Translations under genes and position numbers: made by a program | The notes under the pieces: model-generated | What the model was told of the DNA's origin: nothing | What the model saw: only the letters and a program-made list of their open reading frames with translations | The model's database searches: none | Source: DATBRV01 sp036560145 | GTDB lineage: Bacteria; Myxococcota_A; UBA9160; SMWR01 | Length of the DNA stretch: 29,800 nucleotides | Direction: 5' to 3' | Assembly: GCA_036560145.1 (NCBI GenBank) | Contig: DATBRV010000154.1 | Coordinates: forward strand, 1 to 29,800 | Shown here: piece after piece, positions 1 through 7,923 of the stretch | Layout: the number at the start of each line of letters is the position of its first letter | Numbering within the stretch: position 1 is the first letter of the stretch

Positions 1-3000
1 CCGGTAGTAGAGGACGCGCTCCTCGACGGCGCCGCCCTCCGCCAGCTCGCTCGCGATGTCGAGGAAGCGGCGTCCCAGGCCGAAGGAGATCCCGCCGTAC
101 GAGAAGATCGCGACCACGCCCGCGTACATCGCGGCCGACTCGGGGATCGTGAAGGGATCGAGCGCGGAGACGCGGCGCAGCAACGCCACGCTGTCGACGA
201 GGAATCGGGTGGGCGCGGAGGTCGACTGCGCCATCGCTCGCCGGAACATCACGTCGATCAGCTCGCGCTCGCGCGGCGTCGCAGCGCGCCGGCCCCAGGG
301 GCGCTTGCGCAGGTAGAGCCTTCCCATCACCCGGGCCAGATTGGCGGCGAAGCGGGCGCCCATCGCGAGCGCGCCTCGCGGCGCGGGCGCGCCGAGCAGC
401 TGGGTGCTCACGTCGAAGTGGTCCACCGCCTCGATCAGCCGCCCCCGGTTGAGCAGCGCGATCGCGAGGTTCTTCTCTAGCAGCGCCCGCCGCGCGGGAT
501 CCCCCCGTTTGCCGTGCAGATCGGCGTAGAGCTTGGAGGCTTCCTGGAAGAAATGCAGCGCCTCGTTCGAGGCAGCCACGCGCGCGGCTTCGTCGCCGGC
601 GCGGAAGAGGTACTCGTCGGCGTTCTCCGCGTCACCGCCCTTGGTGTAGTGATAGGCGAGCATGGCGCAGTAGCCCGCGACGCTGTCGCTCAGCCGCTCC
701 TCGGCGGCCTTTGCCACCTCGAGGTGGAGCTCGCGGCGGCGCGCCTCCAGCATCGAGTCGTAGGTGACCTCCTGGATCAGCGGGTGCTTGAAGGCGTACT
801 CGACGCCGGCGGAACGATCCGCGGGGACGATGAACTCGCTCTCTTCGAGCCCCTCGAGCAGTGGCGCGAGCCCTTCGCGATCCTCGACCATCGACTCGAG
901 GACGTCGCGGTGGAAGATCTGGCCGATCACCGACGCGGCCTGGAGAATCGACCGGCGCCGCAAGTCGAGCCGGTCGACGCGGGCCAGCACCGCCTCCTGG
1001 ACCGTGTCGGGAATCGCCACCGTATCGAGCTTCTCGGTTGCGTGGAAGCCCCCTTCGCGGAACACGAGCCCGCCGGCGTCGATCAGCGTGCGGACCACCT
1101 CCTCGATGTAGAAGGGGTTGCCGCGCGCGCTCTCTTCGATGGCCGCCCGGGTCTTCTGGGGCACGTCGCCGCCGCGGAAGAGGTTCTTGACGATGGCGCG
1201 GGCGGCAGCCGGGCCGAGCGGCTCGAGATCGACCTGCACGTGACGAGCCGAGAGCTTGTCGCGCGCGAAGGCCAGCACGCGGCCCGAGGTGTCCTCGAAG
1301 CCCGGTCGGAATGCGTTCAAAAACAAAATGGGACGTTCGTCCACCAAACGCAGCAGCGATTCGACCAGCTCCACCGACGAGAGATCCGCCCAGTGGAGAT
1401 CCTCCATCAAGATCACCACCGGACGCCCGGCGCTGAGCGCCCGCAGCATCTGGAGGATTGCGCTCCGCATCATTTTTTCGAGCGCGTCGCCCTGGATGGC
1501 GTTCAGCCGCTCGCGCACCTCGGGCGTGAGCGCCGCGCCCATCAGGTTGGCGAGCAGCGGCGCCGTCTCGTCCACGCGATCGGGCAGCAGGGCCTCGACT
1601 ACGGCGTCGAGCTTCAGGCGGGCCGCGGCGGCGTCATCCTGGTCGACGACCCCCGCGGCGGAGCGGACCAGATCGGCGATCGGGTGATAGCTGAGGTTGC
1701 GTCCGTTCGAGATCGATCGCCCCTCGAGCCAGAGGGCGCTCCCGTCGCGCTTGCGCAGCTCGGCGAGCAGGCGCGACTTCCCGAGCCCCGCCTCGGCTAC
1801 CACGCTGGCGACGCCGCCTTCCCCTCGCGCAAGGGCAGCCAGGACCTCGCCGAGCCGCGCCAGCTCGAGCTCGCGGCCGACCAGCTCCGAGAACACCTTG
1901 CGCTCCGCGCCGAGGCGAGCCCGGTGGAGGCGAGGAGCGGTCGAGAGCAGGTTCCAGATCGGCTGCGGCTCGCTCGCGCCCGGCAGCAGCCGCGCTTCGG
2001 ACGCCCGGAACTCGAAGACGTCGCGGACCGCGCGATGGGTCGCATCGTCGACGAAGATCTCGCCCGATTCGGCGGCGTGGGTCAGCGCGTCGGCGCGGTC
2101 GACGTGATCGCCCATCACCGCGAACTCGCGGATCAGGGGCCCGCTGATGTCGCCCGCGATGCCGAGGCCCATCGCCACCCCGATGTGGACGTCGATCGGC
2201 ACCGGCAGCTGCTGCTGCTCGCGGAACTCCCGGATCCGCCGGCGCATGTCGATGGCGGCGTTCAGCGCCGCCCGCGGCGCGTCCTCCAGCGCGCGGGGGA
2301 CACCGAAGAGCGCCATCACGCAGTCGCCCAGATAATGATCGACGGTGCCACCGTGGCTGCGCGCCACCTCGTCGAGGATCTCGAGGCAGGCAGCAACCAC
2401 GGGGTAGGCCGCCTCGGCCCCCTCCCTTTCGGTCATGGCCGTGAAGCCCGTGATGTCCGCGAACACCACCACCGCGCGGCGGCGCTCGGCCTCGGTGGTG
2501 CGGTCCGCGCGCTGGTTCGCCTGCTCGCGCTCGGAGCGCAGGGCGGGCGCCAGGAAGGCCGCCTGGAGCAGCGGCCCCGGGAGCCCGCCGCCGCGCTCCA
2601 GCACCAGCGCGACCGTCTCGTCGTCGGCCGCGGCGCCGAGCGCCGCGCGCACCAGCGCGCCCGCGGCCTCGCGATCGAGCGGCGGCAGCTCGATCAGCGC
2701 GCCGTCCGCACCGAAGTTGATCTGGATGGTCTCCGCCAGCCGGTTGGCGACGGGATCGGGCCGCGCCGTCGCGATCACCAGGATGGGAAGCTCGCGGGCC
2801 AGTCTCGTGAGCCGCTCGAGCCGCGCGATCGATCGCGACTCGAGCCACTGCGCGTCCTCGATCACGATCAGCAGCGGCCGCTGCGCCGCTTCGGACCGCG
2901 CGCTCGCCTCTTCGACCCCCACCGCGCGTTCGGCGGGCGACGCTCGCGCTTGTAGGATCCGCAGCCCCGCGATCTCCTCCGATTCGCCGAGCGCCGCGAG

Positions 3001-3750
3001 CAGCCGCGACTTGCCGCTCCCCTCCGGGCCCGTGAGGAGCGCCGCGCCGCCGCGGCCGCCCGCCAGCGCGCGCACGAGCTCGCGCAGGCTCGCGAGCGGC
3101 GCCTCGCGCCCGACCAGCTCGCCTACCAGCCGCTGATCGAATCCCAGCCGGTCGCGGGCCGCGCCGCCGCGCGCCGTCAGCAGGGAGAAGATGGGGACGG
3201 GGCGGCTCTTGCCCTTGAAGCGCAGCGGCTCGAGCGCCTGCCAGTGGAACGCCTCGCGAGTCGCCTCGTGGGTGCGCTGGCCGACCCAGATCTCGCCCGC
3301 CGGCGCCTTCGAGTTGAGCCGCGCCGCCACGTTCACGGCGTCGCCGAGCACGTGGAACTCGCGCACCACCGGCCCGCGGATGTCGCCGCCCACCAGCTCG
3401 CCGGTGTTGATCCCGATGTGTGTCTCGAAGGGGATGGCGAGCTGCGCCTCGCGGCTGTAATCCGCCACCTGCTGGCGCATCTCGAGCGCGGCCGTGACCG
3501 CCGCGCGGGGCGGATCCTCGAGCGGAACCGGATAGCCGAAGACCGCCATCAGCTTGTCGCCCTGGTACTTGTCGACGGATCCGCCGTGCTTGCGCGCGAT
3601 CGCGTCGAGCAGGCGCAGCAGCTGTGTGACGGCCAGATAGGCCTTCTCGGGGCCTTCCTGGGCCGAGAGCCGGCTGAAGCCGAGCACGTCGGCGAAGAGC
3701 ACGGTGGCGGTGATCTGTTCCGCCCGGCGGGACGGCAGCGCGCCGGTCAT
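1..3750 (-). CDS. Twin class III adenylate/guanylate cyclase - AAA ATPase - TPR signalling protein (C-terminus beyond left edge)
   Basis: One open frame of 1250 codons runs from the ATG at 3750 to the window edge without a stop. Domain order: cyclase 1 (about residues 12-190), short AAA/STAND-like ATPase 1 (about 210-420, Walker A GPEGSGKS 241-248, Walker B ending at D299), cyclase 2 (about 425-605), full ATPase 2 (Walker A AEAGLGKS 652-659, Walker B ending at D784), then a helical TPR-like region. Cyclase 1 has metal aspartates D21 and D65, the ATP-type lysine K61, and transition-state N140 and R144. Cyclase 2 keeps metal aspartates D432 and D476 but has H472, D551 and A555 at the other sites. 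Family members make cAMP and use the ATPase/TPR part for sensing. The ATG overlaps the stop of the DUF1028 gene (ATGA), implying coupling. The ligand is unknown. The cyclase and ATPase assignments are firm; cAMP as product is inferred from K61. Confidence 0.9.
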   Translation of the reverse strand, partial: MTGALPSRRAEQITATVLFADVLGFSRLSAQEGPEKAYLAVTQLLRLLDAIARKHGGSVDKYQGDKLMAVFGYPVPLEDPPRAAVTAALEMRQQVADYSREAQLAIPFETHIGINTGELVGGDIRGPVVREFHVLGDAVNVAARLNSKAPAGEIWVGQRTHEATREAFHWQALEPLRFKGKSRPVPIFSLLTARGGAARDRLGFDQRLVGELVGREAPLASLRELVRALAGGRGGAALLTGPEGSGKSRLLAALGESEEIAGLRILQARASPAERAVGVEEASARSEAAQRPLLIVIEDAQWLESRSIARLERLTRLARELPILVIATARPDPVANRLAETIQINFGADGALIELPPLDREAAGALVRAALGAAADDETVALVLERGGGLPGPLLQAAFLAPALRSEREQANQRADRTTEAERRRAVVVFADITGFTAMTEREGAEAAYPVVAACLEILDEVARSHGGTVDHYLGDCVMALFGVPRALEDAPRAALNAAIDMRRRIREFREQQQLPVPIDVHIGVAMGLGIAGDISGPLIREFAVMGDHVDRADALTHAAESGEIFVDDATHRAVRDVFEFRASEARLLPGASEPQPIWNLLSTAPRLHRARLGAERKVFSELVGRELELARLGEVLAALARGEGGVASVVAEAGLGKSRLLAELRKRDGSALWLEGRSISNGRNLSYHPIADLVRSAAGVVDQDDAAAARLKLDAVVEALLPDRVDETAPLLANLMGAALTPEVRERLNAIQGDALEKMMRSAILQMLRALSAGRPVVILMEDLHWADLSSVELVESLLRLVDERPILFLNAFRPGFEDTSGRVLAFARDKLSARHVQVDLEPLGPAAARAIVKNLFRGGDVPQKTRAAIEESARGNPFYIEEVVRTLIDAGGLVFREGGFHATEKLDTVAIPDTVQEAVLARVDRLDLRRRSILQAASVIGQIFHRDVLESMVEDREGLAPLLEGLEESEFIVPADRSAGVEYAFKHPLIQEVTYDSMLEARRRELHLEVAKAAEERLSDSVAGYCAMLAYHYTKGGDAENADEYLFRAGDEAARVAASNEALHFFQEASKLYADLHGKRGDPARRALLEKNLAIALLNRGRLIEAVDHFDVSTQLLGAPAPRGALAMGARFAANLARVMGRLYLRKRPWGRRAATPRERELIDVMFRRAMAQSTSAPTRFLVDSVALLRRVSALDPFTIPESAAMYAGVVAIFSYGGISFGLGRRFLDIASELAEGGAVEERVLYYR

Positions 3751-4658
3751 GGCTCCAGCAGGGTGGGATCGCCCGTGAAGAGGCCGGCTTCGCGCAGCCT
3801 GCGCCCCAGCTCGCGCCAGACGTCGCTCTCGCGGAACGCCTCGGCGAGCCAGGCGCGGGCCTGCTCGGGGCGCCCGCTGTTGGCGAGCGCGACGCCCGTC
3901 CAGAAGGCGAACTGGAAGTCGTTGGGCTGGAGCTTGCGGGCGCGCGCGACCATCTCGAGCGCGCCCTCCAGATCCCCCGCGCCGAAGGTCCCCCGCGCCT
4001 GCTGGAAGAGCGCGTAGGCGCGCTTGAGCGTGAGCAGCCGGCGCAGCTCCTCGAGCGGACGCGGATGATCCTCGACGTGGAGGTCGAAGCTGCGCCCTTC
4101 CCAGCTGTTGGCGGGACGCTCGCCGGTCACCACCAGCAGCGCCGCGCTCTGCCGCCCGCGTACGTCGCCGCCCGCCCGCTCCGCCGCCTCGAGCGCCGCC
4201 ATCAGACGCTCCGCGAGATCTCCCTCGCACTCTTCGAAGGCGGGCAGCATCGCCCGCCAGACCGCGTTCGACGCCAGCATGTTGCCCTGCACCGAATAGC
4301 CGTCGCCGAGGGCGTGCGCGCAGGCGGAGACGCAGGCACCGCCCGTGTGCGCCGCCGCCCGGCCGGCGGTGTCGACGATCGCCACCTGGCGCAGGGCCGA
4401 GAGGGGATCCCGCGCCACCAGCTCGTCGAGCGCCTCCTGCGCCGTGGCCCCGCGCGCGAGCAGCGCGAGCCCCTTCGGGCCATACGCCACCTCGACGATC
4501 GCCTGCGTGGCGATCGCGCCCACGCCGGGCTCGGCCCAGGAGACGTCGGTGCCCACCGAGAAGTAGCTCGACTGGACGGCGACCCCGAGCTCGCCGGTCC
4601 GCGGGTCGCGGGCGACGATCGAGTAGGTGGCGGCGAGGTTACGGAGCTGGGAGTCCAA
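3747..4658 (-). CDS. DUF1028 family protein (Ntn-hydrolase fold) with helical C-terminal tail
   Basis: 303 codons. The N-terminus ATYSIVARDP, followed by GELGVAVQS and a glycine-rich core, is the hallmark of DUF1028, a family with an Ntn-hydrolase fold and no settled substrate. After the family domain (about residues 8-220) comes a helical TPR-like tail (about 225-303) with alternating Ala/Leu repeats and a motif around LQPNDFQFAFWTGVAL. The predicted start is TTG, with GGAGGG only 2 bases upstream, so the exact start is uncertain; I see no better in-frame alternative. The stop overlaps the start of the cyclase gene by 4 bases, so the two are probably one operon with this gene first. No signal peptide is visible. 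Family call is strong; biochemical role unknown. Confidence 0.88.
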   Translation of the reverse strand: MDSQLRNLAATYSIVARDPRTGELGVAVQSSYFSVGTDVSWAEPGVGAIATQAIVEVAYGPKGLALLARGATAQEALDELVARDPLSALRQVAIVDTAGRAAAHTGGACVSACAHALGDGYSVQGNMLASNAVWRAMLPAFEECEGDLAERLMAALEAAERAGGDVRGRQSAALLVVTGERPANSWEGRSFDLHVEDHPRPLEELRRLLTLKRAYALFQQARGTFGAGDLEGALEMVARARKLQPNDFQFAFWTGVALANSGRPEQARAWLAEAFRESDVWRELGRRLREAGLFTGDPTLLEP

Positions 4659-4698
4659 GGCCCTCCATTTTCGCGCATGCCGGGCGGCGGGGCACGCG

Positions 4699-4712
4699 GA
4701 ATCCTAGGATTC
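4699..4712. promoter_or_regulatory. Perfect 14-bp palindrome in divergent intergenic region
   Basis: GAATCCTAGGATTC is identical to its reverse complement. It sits about 40 bases from the DUF1028 start and 28 bases from the K+ channel start, in an otherwise GC-rich spacer. Position and perfect symmetry suit the operator of a dimeric regulator acting on both directions. No regulator is identified. Confidence 0.4.
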
Positions 4713-4740
4713 GGCGGCTCACCAGGAAGCGGGGCGGCCC

Positions 4741-5553
4741 ATGACGCGGCGCGAGCGCCTGCGCGAGATCATCTTCGAGTCCGATACGAGGGCCGGCAAG
4801 GCGTTCGACGTCGGCCTCTTGATCGCGATCCTGGCCAGCATCCTGGCCGTGATGCTGGAGAGCGTCGCCAGGCTGCGGGAGCAGGCGGGGCCCGCCCTGC
4901 ACGCCGCCGAGTGGCTCTTCACGCTGCTCTTCACGGCCGAGTACGTGGCGCGGCTCGTGGTGGTCGAGCGCCCGGCAAGGTACGCGCGCAGCTTCTTCGG
5001 CCTGGTGGATCTCGCCTCGATCCTCCCGACCTATCTGTCGCTCCTGTTTCCCGGCTCGCAGTCGCTGCTCGTGATCCGGGGGCTGCGCCTGCTCCGGATC
5101 TTCCGCGTCTTCAAGCTCGGGCGCTTCCTCGGCGAGCAGAATTTGTTGATGACCTCGCTCCGGCGCGGCAGCACCAAGATCTATGTCTTCCTCGCCACCG
5201 TGCTGATCCTCGATCTGATCCTCGGCGCGGCCATGTACGTGATCGAGGGCCCGGAGCGCGGCTTCACGAGCATTCCGGTCGCCATGTACTGGGCGATCGT
5301 CACCACCACGACGGTCGGCTACGGCGACATCGCGCCCGCCACGCCGCTGGGTCAGGTGCTCGCCTCCGTCGCGATGCTGCTCGGCTACAGCATCCTCGCC
5401 GTGCCGACCGGCATCGTCACCGCCGAGATCGTCGACGCCGCCCGCCTCCCGCAGAACTCCCGCACCTGTCCGCACTGCATGAGCGAGGGGCACCTGCTCC
5501 AGGCCCGCTTCTGCCGGGAGTGCGGCGGGCGGCTGGCGGAGCCGTCCAGTTAG
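4741..5553 (+). CDS. Voltage-gated potassium channel with C-terminal zinc ribbon
   Basis: 270 residues, six transmembrane segments. S1 lies at about 22-40, S2 at 57-75 and S3 at 86-104. The S4 sensor has basic residues every third position (R113, R116, R119, R122, K125, R128). S5 is at about 147-168, the pore helix at 180-190 with selectivity filter TVGYGD 191-196, and S6 at 205-228. The protein should form a tetrameric inner-membrane K+ channel. The cytoplasmic tail is short and carries no cyclic-nucleotide-binding domain. Instead it has CPHC (243-246) and CREC (258-261), a four-cysteine zinc ribbon. The gene is divergent from the cyclase operon. The Shine-Dalgarno is weak. Channel identity is very strong; the zinc ribbon role is unknown. 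Confidence 0.93.
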   Translation: MTRRERLREIIFESDTRAGKAFDVGLLIAILASILAVMLESVARLREQAGPALHAAEWLFTLLFTAEYVARLVVVERPARYARSFFGLVDLASILPTYLSLLFPGSQSLLVIRGLRLLRIFRVFKLGRFLGEQNLLMTSLRRGSTKIYVFLATVLILDLILGAAMYVIEGPERGFTSIPVAMYWAIVTTTTVGYGDIAPATPLGQVLASVAMLLGYSILAVPTGIVTAEIVDAARLPQNSRTCPHCMSEGHLLQARFCRECGGRLAEPSS

Positions 5554-5625
5554 GTTGCTTGCCACGCACGGACCCCATCTTCCTACCTACCTTTCGGGAG
5601 GGCGGATACACCAAGAAGGGATGGT

Positions 5626-6549
5626 ATGCGCGCCCCCCTGCCTGTCCTGCTCGCCGGACTTCTGCCCCAATTCGTCACACTTTCAGCGGTAGCTGCCCCG
5701 ACAGTGGACGGAGCCCGCGATGCGGTCTACGGCCCCGCGCTGGCCGTGCAGACGCTCGAGACGGGATTCGGCGACAACTTCAGCGAGCTGGATGCCGGCT
5801 ACGGCGTGATCGACGGCGGCAAGCTGTACCTGATGCTCACCGGAAACATCGAGGACAACTTCAACTGGCTGGAAATCTTCATCGACTCCAAGGCGGGCGG
5901 CCAGAGCAGCTTCACGAGCGCCGGCAACGACGGCGCGGGCGTCATGGATGGGCTGGTGTTCGACGCGGGCTTCACGGCGGACTATCACCTGGCGGCGCGG
6001 CGCGGCAACGACGGCGGCAATCTGACCTTCAACTTCGCCTTCGCCGATCTGGGAGCCGCCACGTCGAGCAGCTACTTCGACATCCTCGGCGGTTTGACGG
6101 GAACGGGCGCCACCGGTACAGGCGTCAACGGCGTGGCGATCGAAGTCGGCTACGACGGCAGCAACGCGGCGGGCGTGCTCGGCGGAACCACACCCGCGAA
6201 TCAAGCGGCGGCGGCGGCGGTCACCACGGGACTCGAGCTCGGCATCGCCCTGAGCGACCTGGATTTCGTCGGCGGCGTGATCCGGATCATGGCCGGCGTG
6301 AACAACTCGGGGCACAACTACTGGTCGAATCAGTTCCTGGCGGGCCTCCCACCCGTGATTGGCGGCGGGCAGGGGAACCTGGGCGGCGACGAGATGGGAG
6401 GCTTCACCGCCGAAGGCGCCATCGACATGACGCACTTCGCCGGCGACCAGTTCTTCACCGTCGTGCCGGAGCCGTCGACGCTCGCGCTGACTGCACTCGG
6501 AATGGCAGGACTGGCGGTCTGCGGCAGGCGCACGCGTACGCAGCAATGA
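5626..6549 (+). CDS. PEP-CTERM sorting domain protein, secreted
   Basis: 307 residues. The N-terminal signal peptide spans about 1-24 (hydrophobic stretch ending in AVAA). The body (25-275) is rich in Gly, Asp and Asn and predicted beta, with no enzyme motif I recognise. The C-terminus is a classic PEP-CTERM signal: VPEPSTLAL from residue 280, a hydrophobic segment, then GRRTRT. Such proteins are processed by an exosortase (EpsH/XrtA-type) and exported to the cell surface or extracellular matrix. No exosortase gene is in this window. A purine-rich AAGAAGG lies just upstream of the ATG. A stem-loop follows the stop directly. The sorting class is certain; body function unknown. Confidence 0.9.
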   Translation: MRAPLPVLLAGLLPQFVTLSAVAAPTVDGARDAVYGPALAVQTLETGFGDNFSELDAGYGVIDGGKLYLMLTGNIEDNFNWLEIFIDSKAGGQSSFTSAGNDGAGVMDGLVFDAGFTADYHLAARRGNDGGNLTFNFAFADLGAATSSSYFDILGGLTGTGATGTGVNGVAIEVGYDGSNAAGVLGGTTPANQAAAAAVTTGLELGIALSDLDFVGGVIRIMAGVNNSGHNYWSNQFLAGLPPVIGGGQGNLGGDEMGGFTAEGAIDMTHFAGDQFFTVVPEPSTLALTALGMAGLAVCGRRTRTQQ

Positions 6550-6552
6550 AAA

Positions 6553-6581
6553 GGGCCGGGTCCCTCACGGAGACCCGGCCC
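6553..6581. terminator. Bidirectional hairpin terminator between convergent genes
   Basis: GGGCCGGGTC (6553-6562) pairs with GACCCGGCCC (6572-6581), a 10-bp GC-rich stem with a 9-base loop. It sits just after the stop of the PEP-CTERM gene and 23 bases before the stop of the convergent hydrolase. The flanking T-runs are short, so termination strength is uncertain. Confidence 0.7.
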
Positions 6582-6603
6582 CTTCAGACGTTCGCGATCC
6601 CGA

Positions 6604-7830
6604 TCAGCGCGGCGGGATGCGCGTATCCATGTCGTTGACGACGTAGGCCGCGTTGTAGCGGCACTGCGCCGCGGGCCCGAGCGTCAAACAGCGGCTCTGG
6701 ATGTCCGAGGCCGTCGGCTGCGGTCCACCCGCGATCCAGTCGCGCAGCTCCTCCCAGCCCGAGACCAGCTCGGGCGAGGTGAAGCCGCAGTGCGTGTTGC
6801 CAGCCTCGTCCACGATCGCCGTGGACAGCTGCGAGGCGGGCACCACGTCCGCGTACTCCTTCTCGTTCTCGACGATCACGAGCCCGTCGCCATCCGTGTG
6901 GATCGAGACGGTCTTGGTGGCGTTCACTTCACCCTTCGGCGTGTAGTTCTTGTCCAGCTCCTTGGCCGCCTTGTTGTTGGCTGCCACGCGCTGGATCGAC
7001 GCGTTGATGCCCGCGTCGTTGTAGGTGACGCCGATGTTGCCGACGCCCTGACCGCCGTCGAGCTTGTCCGGAGCGAAGATCAGGTTCGAGAGGCCGTTGG
7101 TCACGAAGACCATGTCGGTGACGATGAAGTTCTCGGGCAGCGTCGTCACGGCCTTGATCTGGTTGAGGCGCGCCGTCTGGGCCGGCGTGCGGAACGCGAC
7201 CGGCGTGAGCACGCCCGTGCAGGCGTTCACGGCCCCGGCGATCGCCGCGGTCGAGAGCCCCGCCGTCGGGAAGCCCGGCGCCGGCAGGCCCGTCGCGCCG
7301 CCCGGCAGCACGCCGACGGCGCCGCAGACGGCGTCGTACACGAGGCGAAGGTCGATGGCGCCATCCCACGAGCGGCTGCCCGAGAGCGCGCCGCAGATCG
7401 GATAGGAGCCGACCGGCTCGATGTCGAGCTTCTCGACGGCCTGGGCGGTGACGATGCCGCCGAGGCTGCCGCCGTGCACGATCACGTCGCTCGGCGCGCC
7501 GAAGTTGTCCTCGAAGACCTCGAGCAGACGGTTCAGATCCTTCTTGGTGCTGAAGAGCGTCCAGCAGCAGTTGCTGTAGCTCGAGGCTGCGACGGCGTAG
7601 CCTTCCGCGAGCTGGAGCGGAGCGAGCGCTCCGAGGCCCGGGTTGGCGGCCGGCGGATTGAAATCGAAGCCGTGATTGTTGATCACGAGGCTGCCGTTCC
7701 AGACCGTGGGCACGGTGATCTGGAAGAAGGCGCCCTTCTTCTGGCCCGTGATCGTCGTGTCGGCGAGCGCGAGCGTCGGAATCGACAGGGCTACCAGCAG
7801 CAGACCAAAGAACTTTGTGCGCAGATGCAT
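6604..7830 (-). CDS. Secreted alpha/beta hydrolase
   Basis: 408 residues from the chosen start. The signal peptide runs from the N-terminus to about LALA. The nucleophile elbow is HGGSLGG, with the serine at residue 122. The likely acid is in the HTDGDGLV segment and the likely histidine in NTHCGF near the C-terminus, in correct alpha/beta-hydrolase order. Several cysteines (SNCCW, CGAL, NACTG, HCGF, SRC) suggest disulfides in the periplasm or outside. The substrate is unknown; an esterase or depolymerase is plausible. Start choice: AGGAGG at 7839-7844 is 8 bases from the ATG at 7830 but only 2 bases from the ATG at 7836, so 7830 is better. The gene is convergent with the PEP-CTERM gene. Confidence 0.85.
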   Translation of the reverse strand: MHLRTKFFGLLLVALSIPTLALADTTITGQKKGAFFQITVPTVWNGSLVINNHGFDFNPPAANPGLGALAPLQLAEGYAVAASSYSNCCWTLFSTKKDLNRLLEVFEDNFGAPSDVIVHGGSLGGIVTAQAVEKLDIEPVGSYPICGALSGSRSWDGAIDLRLVYDAVCGAVGVLPGGATGLPAPGFPTAGLSTAAIAGAVNACTGVLTPVAFRTPAQTARLNQIKAVTTLPENFIVTDMVFVTNGLSNLIFAPDKLDGGQGVGNIGVTYNDAGINASIQRVAANNKAAKELDKNYTPKGEVNATKTVSIHTDGDGLVIVENEKEYADVVPASQLSTAIVDEAGNTHCGFTSPELVSGWEELRDWIAGGPQPTASDIQSRCLTLGPAAQCRYNAAYVVNDMDTRIPPR

Positions 7831-7838
7831 GCTCATTC

Positions 7839-7844
7839 CCTCCT
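7839..7844 (-). promoter_or_regulatory. Ribosome binding site AGGAGG deciding the hydrolase start
   Basis: Strong Shine-Dalgarno on the minus strand. Spacing is 8 bases to the ATG at 7830 and 2 bases to the ATG at 7836, which supports the downstream start. Confidence 0.7.
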
Positions 7845-7923
7845 GGAGCTGCCCGACTGTGCGTCGGACCCCTCATCTTCTGCGCTTACCGACGGAGAAT
7901 CAAGGCTTATCTGGCAAAACTAC

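Noticed and set aside
514..2955. Long plus-strand open frame of 813 codons
   Set aside because: It is antisense to the cyclase gene, whose motifs are intact. Such frames arise from high-GC codon bias, and the translation is low-complexity with no domain.
5400..5553. Cyclic-nucleotide-binding domain on the K+ channel
   Set aside because: The tail is too short and contains a zinc ribbon instead, so direct cAMP gating is not supported.
5554..5625. Sigma-54 promoter upstream of the PEP-CTERM gene
   Set aside because: TTGCTTGCCACG only loosely resembles the -24/-12 pattern and has the wrong spacing.
4065..6638. Plus-strand open frame of 857 codons
   Set aside because: It crosses the DUF1028, channel and PEP-CTERM genes in a wrong frame; Arg-rich and without motifs.
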